A stretch of DNA of 21,708 nucleotides from Symbiodinium natans (Eukaryota > Sar > Dinophyceae > Suessiales > Symbiodiniaceae): NCBI GenBank assembly GCA_905221605.1, contig CAJNDS010001357.1, positions 1 through 21,708 on the forward strand. Reading direction: 5' to 3'. Positions 1-7,084 of this stretch are shown here, piece after piece. A program made the translations under genes and the position numbers. The stretch's first letter is position 1. Each line of letters opens with the position of its first letter. Below the pieces are notes generated by a model. The model did no database searches. It saw only the letters and a list, made by a program, of their open reading frames with translations, and was not told where the DNA came from.

Positions 1-119
1 AGTTGAGATCAGGTTGAGATTGATTGCACGTTGTTTTTCGGTTTCATTTCGTGTGCGTCGTTTTTGTGTTTTGTTGTTCATCTGGTTTTGGGAGCTACTT
101 GACCTGGCAAGTCTCCGAG

Positions 120-1123
120 GTTGGTGCAGCTACTACCAGCGCTACAACAACGAACATGACAGCAGCTGCAGGAAGTGCTTGCTCCAAAGCGAAGCTTCCA
201 ATCTCCAGCACGAAGCAGAGAACATCAAAGTGACTTTCTATGAGAAGCTTCTCCCTCAGTGTGAGGACATGCAGCGGGCCATCGTCTATGACCTGCTTCT
301 TCCGGAGATGCTGGCGCTTCACCGTGATGCCATGTTCATGTTGGCTCAGGTTTGTGTGCCACGAGACCTCACTCAGCGAGCCAATGCATCATCATGGAGG
401 GATGATTATGTTTTGAGTACTTGGCGTAAACACCTGGAGTTGATCTCAGTTCTAGGCGCGACACGCCAGAAGTTTCAGTGCACCCAGCACATACTGGAGC
501 ACACGACATTCATTGTGAACAACAAACGTGATACAGTCCTCTTGCTTCACCATCAGCCTGTGAATGCTTCGTTGGTTTGGTGCGTGACAGATCTCACATT
601 GCTAAAGACCATGGATGAGCCATATGTGTCGCTCCAACCTTTCATTTTCTCCTGGGAGCATGATGAAAACATGGTGATCGCGGGCAAGTCAAGTGCGCAT
701 CCAGCTCTCAACTTGCTTGAGTTTGAGGCATATGGTCAGCTGCGTGCAGGTATTTCCCTTCAACTGCCGCGCTTGCTGCGTGCCATTGAGCAGCGGACGT
801 TATCATTTCAACGTCAGGGTGTGGTTGATGTGTTGAAGGCATTGTTGTGGCAAGCTGGGCCTCCATCCAGGCAGAACATTGCATTGGATGCTCTCGTGCC
901 CAGAATTGTAGCAGAGTCGGATGACTGGCTCCGGATGAATTTGCAGATTCTCAACACGGCTGACTTTGCTGAGAAGCTTTGCAAGCACATGACCCGCCTC
1001 CTAAAGCATTCAGAGGACAACTGGTCGAGCGACAAGGTCCTCCTATGCATCTGCCACATTGCACGCTGCATAGCCGAGCACTCACAAGCAGGCCGGGGCT
1101 CGGCTTTGCGAAACGTTTCGCAA
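120..1123 (+). CDS. Exon block 1: CxxC to WQAGP region of the DUF3638-family protein
   Basis: The frame is open from base 14 to 1129, but the first ~35 codons come from a T-rich stretch (about 25-100) that looks like the polypyrimidine tract of an upstream intron. I therefore place the exon start near the AG|G at 119/120; the ATG at 14 is unlikely to be the true start. Visible blocks in order: YYQRY, then CRKC (bases 167-178), then LLPQCEDMQRAIVYDLLLPE, then FIVNNKRD, then EFEAYGQLRAGISLQLP, then LSFQRQGVVDVLKALLWQAGPP, then NWSSDKVLLCICHIARCI. These match the family's mid-N-terminal segment (CxxC linker followed by 'AVVFEL.P', 'EF.A.G.LRSG..LQW', 'LSF...V..LL.QA.WQ.GP', 'NW.E...L'). The donor proposed is CGCAA|GTGTAA (intron 1124-1292, phase 0). 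A GC donor at 1092 is an alternative. The start position is the least certain point. Confidence 0.75.
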
Positions 1124-4100
1124 GTGTAAAATGCTTGTGTTGCAAGGTCTGAATTGTTAAGGTCGCCGCGTGCCATTTGGCTTGAGTAGTGTGTGGACAC
1201 ACTGGTGTTGTTGTTTGCGGATAGGTCTGCTAGGTGGTGTTGCATGCGTACCTTCGCCTTGCTTCGGTTGCGCCGAAGATGCCCGGTAACAGTTCGTAGC
1301 ACCTGCTTCACTTGTTGGTTTGCTGCAAGGTGCCGATGCAGCCCAGACTTTGTTGCTGGAGAGCAGGAAAGTTGGCATCCGTTGGCTTGCTGAAGTCAGA
1401 GATGTGATGAGCCGCGTTGACAATGCGGAGTTGGTCAAGACGCACCTTGCTTGAATTGCAGAGAAGCTTGCCAAGCTCTCAATACAGGTTTTGAACAACC
1501 GGGCACGGCTTGGTCGGACTGAGTATATCGGTTGGGCAATGTTGGCCCTCAAGACGTGCCACTTAAGTTCGATAGGATGATGACATGTGACCCAATCTAT
1601 GATCAAGTTGTCTTGTCGTTTGCAGTGTTTTTTTGCCTCCTGGGCAGTGTGGCTTTTCAATCATGGTTTTAAGGCTGCGGCTGAAGCTGGTGGACATCGC
1701 TGCCTCCGTTGCCTTGACCTTTCGCCCAGAGGCCAGGACAAAGAACCCCGAGACCCGAAAACCCCACAACCCTAAACCCTAAAAACCTTAAAACCCTACA
1801 CATAACCCTAGAACCTCAAACCCTATATAAACCAGGCCAAGACTGCCGTCACGGGGAGCAGCTTGAAGGACTGGCTGACGGCACGCGCCGTGGGATACGA
1901 CAACATCCTGCTGGGTGCTGTTCAAGTGCAGTGTATGGAGCCTGCCAGGAACCTGGGCGTTGGTAAATTTCACCGGGTACTAGATGAATCATCCCCATTG
2001 ACCCCTTATTGGTATTTGGCTATTTGACTGTGCATTTTCTCCGAGCGTCCGTGCATTCCGTCAAGAGCAAGCAACCGCAAATGTTGCAAGTGTTTCCCTA
2101 AGCAGACGAAATTACACTTCTCGCAGCGGTGTCGATCTGAGGAAGAGGATTCTCTTCCAGGCCATGAGGATTGCCTTAGAGTTGGAGACCCAGCTCCACG
2201 TCATCATCTCCACGACGACTGCGCTCTCCGCGTGGCTCTTCGACCATTGGAGTGACTCTCGGGGTGGTGAGGTCGGGGCTTGGGAACGCTATCCAGCACC
2301 CGCTGAAAGCTGGTATTCTGCAACGTTCCACCGCGCAGGGCACCAGAGCATCATTCAGGTGGATGTGTTGGGAGGCGCCTTTCTGGTGAATGGGCGGCCT
2401 GTTGGTCGCTTGCCAGAGCAGATTTCAGAAAGCGAGTGCTATGTCAGGTTGTTCCGGGATAGCATCTTCGATGTGCAGCCAGCACATGGTGGACGAGGCT
2501 ACAAAACCAGAATCATGGGGGGCGCCTGCTTCGGGTTTGACTTGGAGGAAGATGGCCAGGTCATTATTACAGAGGAGAGGGAAGTTGAGGGTCAGCTGGT
2601 GAAGGCCACCCTGGTTCCACACCAAAGCTTTCAAGGTGACCTGCCCATCTCATTCGTGGAAGATTACAGCCATTGGCTGGTGAGAGGCAAGGGTGGGAAA
2701 GCTTCCGTGTACTTCCGGCCTATCCAGTTCGACCACCCGGACAATCAGTATGGTTGCTCAGTCCGCGGCGCACCTTATGTGCTCCACGTCGACTCCATGA
2801 TGGTCATCCGGAGCCAGGACAGCTCCAAGTTGGTGGATGTCCGAAGCGACACATTTCACGCGATTTCTTCGGTGCTCCGCCGCTTGGAAGACCCAGACCA
2901 CATTCACATCTTTCGCAACGATGCCAAAGCTCCTGAAGCCATTTTGCCCAGGCGTTTGTTGGAAAGGGGTGCATGGGGTGCTGGGCAGTCACTGGCGGTT
3001 GTATGGATCTTCCAATCTTTGCGGTATGGGCTGACTCATGACTTTTGAGTCTTGAGGCTGTGTCATGGAAGGGGGTCCCACCAATCAACTTCAGGCAGTG
3101 TGCGCGAGCAATTTCCATGCTAGACGTTGAATGTTCCTCGCTCGCCTCAGGCTGCAAAATTTGCATTTCCAGATCATCGCGGGGCGATCTGTCCGCATCA
3201 TTTCCCGTGAGTTTGGCGGAGAAGTGGCAGCAGACCAAAACATCGGCACCCTGGTGGGGCTTCAGCATGGCTTGCTACTGGAAACGACCCACGAGAAGAA
3301 GTTGCTCCTGCCTCATTCGGAGGTGCTGAGGGAGATCCATGGCAACCATTGCCTCGTGAAGATGAACCTAGGTCATCTCCTGAATCCACCGGTGTTTGTA
3401 TACTCTGTCCGCGAAGATCTTCGAGAGTTGAGGGGCCAGAAAGATCGCGTGGCCTGGCTCTACCTTGCTAAGTTGCATGCGCTGACATCCCATGTGCTCC
3501 GAGATCCGTTTACGTTGCGAACTGGAACAGAAACATCTTTGGGTCTCCTTCGATCGGCTCGATGCAGAGGGAACTTGTCCAATGGTGCTGACGTTCCTCG
3601 TTCCGAGGCAGAAAGAACCTTGCAGGAAATTGCCAGGCTGTCCCCAGTGCGACAAAGCAAGAACGGCGCCGAGGTCGTCAATTTCCAGCAGTTCTGTGCG
3701 CTCTGCGCACATGAAGGCTTCGCTTTTCTTGCACGTGACGCCCTGCAGGAGATTTCGGAGCAACAAGCCCTTTCAGGTTTGCAAAGTCACCACCAACCTC
3801 AATATTGTTTGGAGAGGTGCGGCAGCTTGGCCCAAAGGGCATATTTCCGCAGCAGTGAGATCTTCGGCTTGCCCGGGCGTTTGGAAGCAGAGGAGGAGGC
3901 GGCGGCTGCGCAGCCATGTCGGCCGTGGCAACCAGAACCTTGGCACGAGAGCTTAGGAGGTTGCCAAGAGGTCAGGGACGTTGCGTTCGTGATTTTCGGC
4001 AAGACTTTGGCGCCGCCGCCTGAGAGAAGGCCTTGCTTGAAGAGTCTCCTGCTTACCAATCAAAGTTTGCAAGGGTGCGGCAACGTGTCCTGTGAAGAGC

Positions 4101-5994
4101 AGAGTGTGGGCACGTGGGAGCTTATGAGTGGGGATGGTCTGCGACATTGGTGGTTGACTTTCTTTCGGGCTGCAAAGCGAGGAAGCAAGGAGAAATGCAG
4201 CTTCATGCTGGCTTACTTTGCTTCCCGATGGCCCCATTGTGTGGCTCACCTACAAGTGTTGGCCAGCATTTGTTTGCACAGCAACGACTTCCGAGCCTTG
4301 GATCCTCCGGCTTATTCATTGTACATACAGCCGAACGAGAGGGACTTGAATGCCAACACAGTCCAGGGCATCATCCGGAGGCACCTGAGGCCCTTCAAAG
4401 AAGCTCGGCCCCAAAGACCCACCCATCGTCAGCAAATCCAAGCTGATCAAGAATATAAGGCCAGGAAACAGGAACACAACCATCTTTGTGCCGAAAGCCT
4501 CCAGCGGTTGCAGGGTGTAGTCAACCAGAGGTGGCTTCAGAAGCTACGAGCTGTGCAGGTCCATGACTGTGAAGACCACATGGTCCAGAACGCTTTGGCG
4601 CTTGCAGGGGAGTTGAATGGATGCTTTGAACGCTGGTGGCGGGCAGCTGAATTGCATGCGTTTCTGGAGCAGGTGGAGAACACAATTCAGCAGTTCGGAG
4701 GCGCTTCCTTGCGGAACTTGCTGCCGTGGTCCAGTCGTGCTGTTTGGGGAAGCTGCCCGGCCGAAACTCGGACGCTGCCGCCACCCGCTTGCAGAGATGC
4801 CTTTAACCTCTCCGAGCCTCTCCCTTCAGAGCTGGAAGAGCATCCTTTGGATGATCTGTGGGAGGCAGGAGCACCGAAAGAACAGTTTGTGTTGAAGCCG
4901 ACACCGGCCTTTCAACCACCCCCTCGGCGGTCAGCGGAACTGCAGTTGGCGAGAGACGAAGGCTGTTCTGCCATCTACGCGGAGCTTAGCAAGCCACTGC
5001 ACGAGAGTTGGCGCCTGGCGCAAGAGATGAAGTTGCCTCAGATCTCTGATGGTTGTTTTCCGACCACATTGAGCGACGACCTGCAAGCTGCGCTGGAAGC
5101 AAGGCAGAAGGAGACAGATGGTGCCTGGCAGCGCGTGCTTGAAGCCATGCATGGCCAGGGACGGTTTGATGCTTTGATGAGGAGCTGTGGGTTACTTGAA
5201 GAACCAGCTCCGCTCTACGTCCTTTCCAGGCTTCTCAGGGAGGAAGGTCAGTTGACGCAGGCGCCCATGCACATCACGCGAGGTGAGTGATTCCAGATGT
5301 CATGTTGTGTCAGAGTAGTATGAACGAAATCATGAAGGAACATGCGTGTGTCATCACATGTGTGTCTTCATCTTTCCATCGGTGCCTATGTCCTGTTTCC
5401 GCACCCAGAGGGGCGTGCAACCGGGCAGGTCATTGGCTCCTACGCTGTCGCCCTGCGTGCGCAACAGCGCATTCTTCGATGCTTGCGGTTGCGAGAGAGG
5501 CCCGACATGGCTCCATGGCTCGCGCGCGAGCTGCAGCAGGCGAGCTCCGGGTGTGTCAACTGGAGGCCGCGTGAGCAACCCGCTTGGTTGCTTCTGGAGG
5601 TTGACAACGAGCCCTGGCAGTTGATCATTGGCAGTGTCGGAAGCAAGAACACCAGATGGCATCAGATGGCTTGATACCTCTGATCCATCTGCAATATTCT
5701 GTAGTCTCATGCCTTAGAAGGCAATTCGCAAAGGTGTGTCCCAAAAACAGCAATCCCCCCAACCGGGGTTCCCTTGCATGTGTGCGATGTTCATCACGTG
5801 TGCTTCCCAAAAAACACCACATGCACGCACATCTGATTCCCGAATGTTTGGGCTGTGGTTTTTTCTCGCTTCGTCGCCGTTACTTTGCACATCGCCGAGG
5901 ATTTTTGCATCCGCGAGCAGCAGGCCGCTGTGGCCGCACAGCTCATCAAGGCACCGTGGAACCAACTGCTGCAGCTGAATATGGGCGAGGGGAA
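120..5994 (+). CDS. Giant DUF6606/DUF3638-family protein gene, partial, 8 exon blocks
   Basis: This is the overall gene; exons are listed separately. The joined model is 120-1123, 1293-1433, 1648-1731, 1836-1948, 2127-2951, 3151-5282, 5409-5608 and 5900-5994, about 1,530 codons with compatible phases at every junction and no in-frame stop. Conserved blocks of the family appear in the order known to me from fungal and oomycete members, ending with NWRPREQPAWLLLEVDN, then DFCIREQQAAVAAQLI and QLNMGEGK, the hallmark start of DUF3638. Database entries often label such proteins ubiquitinyl hydrolase, but no catalytic Cys/His set can be pointed to here and the biochemical role is poorly established. 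The GEGK motif resembles a SecA/helicase-type Walker A. Family members are usually over 2,500 residues, so both ends are missing: the N-terminal DUF6606 region lies upstream of base 1, and the rest of DUF3638 and DUF3645 is not found downstream. Family assignment is strong; exact splice sites are inferred. Confidence 0.8.
1293..1433 (+). CDS. Exon block 2 of the DUF3638-family protein (helical 'LLLESRKVGIRWL')
   Basis: A short block reads FVAPASLVGLLQGADAAQ, then LLLESRKVGIRWLAEVRDVM, then SRVDNAEL. It corresponds to the family segment 'A..LLR.ARK.A..W...LR' that follows the NW block of exon 1. The frame is closed upstream by TAA at 1287 and downstream by TGA at 1452, so it must be an exon rather than a free-standing gene. 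The proposed acceptor is GTAACAG|TTC (phase 0, matching the GT donor at 1124) and the proposed donor is GAGTTG|GTCAAG (phase 0). Homology to the family is convincing; both boundaries could shift by a few codons. Confidence 0.55.
1648..1731 (+). CDS. Exon block 3 of the DUF3638-family protein ('KLVDIAASVALTF')
   Basis: A 28-codon block reads CGFSIMVLRLRLKLVDIAAS then VALTFRPE. It fits the family segment 'LR.KL...A..C..TFDVD' expected directly after block 2. The acceptor is preceded by a clear pyrimidine run (TGTTTTTTTGCCTCCTGGGCAG|TG around 1626-1647). The donor proposed is CCAGAG|GCCAGG (a GC donor, phase 0). The following intron, 1732-1835, is only 104 bp and is largely made of degenerate telomere-type repeats. 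Exons this short are easily missed by gene finders; support comes from family order and phase agreement. Confidence 0.5.
1768..1825. repeat. Degenerate telomere-type repeat (CCCTAAA)n inside a short intron
   Basis: The stretch contains AACCCTAAACCCTAAA followed by variants such as AACCTTAAAACCCTAC, ATAACCCTAG and AAACCCTATA. The unit equals the plant/alveolate-type telomere repeat (TTTAGGG on the other strand). It fills more than half of the proposed 104-bp intron between exon blocks 3 and 4. It is too short and degenerate to be a chromosome end. Confidence 0.75.
1836..1948 (+). CDS. Exon block 4 of the DUF3638-family protein ('DWLTARAVGYDNI')
   Basis: The block reads AKTAVTGSSLKDWLTARAVG, then YDNILLGAVQVQCMEPAR. 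It matches the family segment '..LA.WV.ARI.VHDN.P' that follows the TFDVD block. The acceptor is AAACCAG|GCC, and the same GCCA tetramer sits at the donor of the previous intron (AGAG|GCCA), so a 4-6-bp direct repeat flanks that intron. The best phase-compatible donor is GCCAG|GAACCTGG (GA donor, phase 2), joining to the acceptor at 2126/2127. GTGCAG at 1926 is a GT alternative but has the wrong phase for the next exon. Confidence 0.5.
2127..2951 (+). CDS. Exon block 5: 'LVNGRPVGRLP' to 'AILPR' region
   Basis: The frame is open from before 2127 to TGA at 3046. The acceptor CACTTCTCGCAG|CGG lies just upstream of the ATG at 2164, and residues coded before this ATG (GVDLRKRILFQA) continue the family match, so the ATG is internal. 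Blocks visible: IALELETQLHVI, AWLFDHWSD, then VDVLGGAFLVNGRPVGRLPE, then CYVRLFRDSIFDVQP, then SFVEDYSHWLVRGK, then VYFRPIQF, then LEDPDHIHIFRND and APEAILPR. These equal the family's 'VHYNLLTG.LLVNG.PLGRLP..Y', 'LFG...LEV.PS', 'VEDY.HWL', 'EFRP' and 'PLED..HIH....LPR' blocks. The exon is taken to end at CCCAG|GCGTTTG (GC donor, phase 2), because the codons after it (RLLERGAWGAG) lose family similarity. Confidence 0.75.
3151..5282 (+). CDS. Exon block 6: large central exon of the DUF3638-family protein
   Basis: This 2.1-kb exon starts at GCCTCAG|GCTGC, which joins in phase to the GC donor at 2951 and makes ILPR-LQNLHFQI; the nominal ATG at 3131 lies in the intron. Visible blocks: RSVRIISREFGGEVA then IGTLVGLQHGLLLET, then KLLLPHSEV, then RVAWLYLAKLHALTSHVLRD, then FTLRTGTETSLGLLRSAR, then TLQEIARLSPVR, then a less conserved helical region ending in YVLSRLLREEGQL. 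The family equivalents are 'SREFRG..V...Q.IGTL.GL...LVL', 'KLYLAYLHALTS..LPD' and 'TGTEEAL..L.SA'. The exon ends in a textbook donor, CGCGAG|GTGAGT (phase 1); the frame stops 8 bases later in the intron, which supports the boundary. No catalytic motif is recognisable in this stretch. Confidence 0.8.
5409..5608 (+). CDS. Exon block 7: segment leading into DUF3638 ('WLLLEVDN')
   Basis: The exon follows a 126-bp GT-AG intron (5283-5408) with a pyrimidine-rich end (TCCTGTTTCCGCACCCAG). The phase-1 junction gives R-E-G-R. Visible blocks: GRATGQVIGSYAVALRAQQR, then ILRCLRLRE, then NWRPREQPAWLLLEVDN. The last block is the invariant 'W.P...P.WLLLEIE.N' stretch just before DUF3638. The exon most likely ends at GACAAC|GAGCCC (GA donor, phase 0). 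CGAG occurs at both ends of the next intron, so the exact cut is ambiguous within that repeat. A non-GT donor is needed because no in-phase GT lies near the point where similarity stops. Confidence 0.75.
5900..5994 (+). CDS. Exon block 8: start of DUF3638 with the QLNMGEGK motif
   Basis: The acceptor CGCCGAG|GATTTT joins in phase to block 7 and yields LLLEVDN-DFCIREQQAAVAA, then QLIKAPWNQLLQLNMGEGK. This is the signature beginning of DUF3638 ('LIRPVQ..VA..MI.P...N...QLNMGEGKSSVIVPM'). GEGK is a Walker-A-like loop. The next codons read P-L-V-I instead of S/T-S-V-I, and family similarity ends within four codons although the frame stays open to 6103. I place the exon end at GGGGAA|GCCGCT (GC donor, phase 2, so a following exon starting with G would rebuild Lys then Ser/Thr); this is inferred. 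No continuation is found in the remaining 15.7 kb. Confidence 0.75.
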
Positions 5995-6007
5995 GCCGCT
6001 TGTTATC

Positions 6008-6681
6008 AATTGGCCAACAAAAGGTTTTGGAGATGTTGTTTATTCTCCACATATTTCTCGCAACATAAGCAAGTGTTTGCAGCAAAGCCCCAGGAAAAGG
6101 TTTTGAAGACTGCTATTTTTCCTTTGGGATTTTCGGAGAGCTTCAAGAATTCCTTCAAAATTGTGCATTTTAGCTACCGCTGTTTTGGCTTTTCGCATGA
6201 TATTGCGCAACTGCATACGATGATGCACATGCATATTGAGAAAAGTAGGTACAGGATTTTTGTCCATACATAACCGCTGCGTTTAGGCAGCGTGGGTGCC
6301 TGAGTGGAATTCTCGCCCGGAAATGCTGGGCCCCGATCTCCACTGGGACAACGGATTTTGTAGGGCATCCGTCCTGCGCAAAAACTTGTGAGACATGTCA
6401 TCTTTGAAATTCTGAGACATATTGCAAACATTTGTCAGCATGCTCCTGAAACGAAGTGGGCAAACACATTCTGTGTATCACAGGTTCATGGTTTTGTTTT
6501 CTTGGTTTCTGAACCTATCGAGATACGGCTGTTCATGGCCCTTGGCAAAACCTAGACGAGGGTTCGTTGTTGCGACGCACCGATGGCAGAGCGAAGCCAC
6601 CGATATCCACCGATGAACTAGCGTGTCCCGGAGAATTTGTTAAACCTCCATGCCTTCCCGTCTCTCTATCCTTCTCTATAT
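6008..6681. other. Unique non-coding stretch after the last exon
   Basis: About 670 bases of moderately AT-rich, non-repetitive sequence. No frame shows family-like protein sequence; the frame continuing from exon 8 ends at 6104-6106. A small stem GCTGC/GCAGC occurs near 6277-6292. I see no tRNA, promoter motif or polyadenylation signal that I could defend. It is either intron sequence or the 3' flank of a truncated gene. Confidence 0.5.
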
Positions 6682-6794
6682 TATACACACATACACACAC
6701 ATATATATATATATGTATTTTTCCCAGAAAGACTACATACATATATATACACACATACGGAAAATTTGCACACACACACACATACACACACACG

Positions 6795-6825
<31 letters not shown>
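6682..6825. repeat. CA/TA compound microsatellite
   Basis: Runs of (CA)n and (TA)n alternate, separated by a short unique piece (about 6718-6746 and 6760-6770). The longest pure stretches are (CA) about 6796-6810 and (TA) about 6810-6825. Alternating purine-pyrimidine runs of this kind are prone to slippage and to Z-DNA or cruciform structure. Confidence 0.9.
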
Positions 6826-7084
6826 GAGCCCGCCGCCTTTAGGGTCTATTTAGCTTTGGGTTTTTCTTATTGCTTAAAAAGAGCGAATATAAATATCGTA
6901 ATACAAAAATACATATTTACACCTACATATGGCACGCAAATCTCATGCCCAGCGGTTCTAGGCCTAGCCGCACGCCATTACGAACTGCGAATTTCTGGTT
7001 GTTCTTATTTTCATTTGTTTCTCTTTGCTATCTGTGTATGCGTGTTCTTTTTTCAGCCTGCGTGAAAAAGTCGCTGTTTGGCTG

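Noticed and set aside
14-119. ATG at 14 as the start of the first protein
   Set aside because: The first codons come from a T-rich tract typical of an intron end, and family similarity begins only near the YYQRY and CRKC blocks, so the gene most likely continues upstream of the window.
1171-1186. GCCATTTGGCTTGAG as a relict dinoflagellate spliced leader
   Set aside because: It needs one deletion and two mismatches against the spliced-leader 3' part (CCATTTTGGCTCAAG), lies inside a proposed intron rather than at a gene start, and no second copy was seen.
803-1660. Minus-strand open frames opposite exon blocks 1 and 2
   Set aside because: They lie opposite well-supported plus-strand family sequence and have no recognisable motifs.
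3131-3150. ATG at 3131 as a start of a separate gene
   Set aside because: Family blocks run across 2951/3151 with matching phase, so this ATG lies in intron sequence just before the acceptor.
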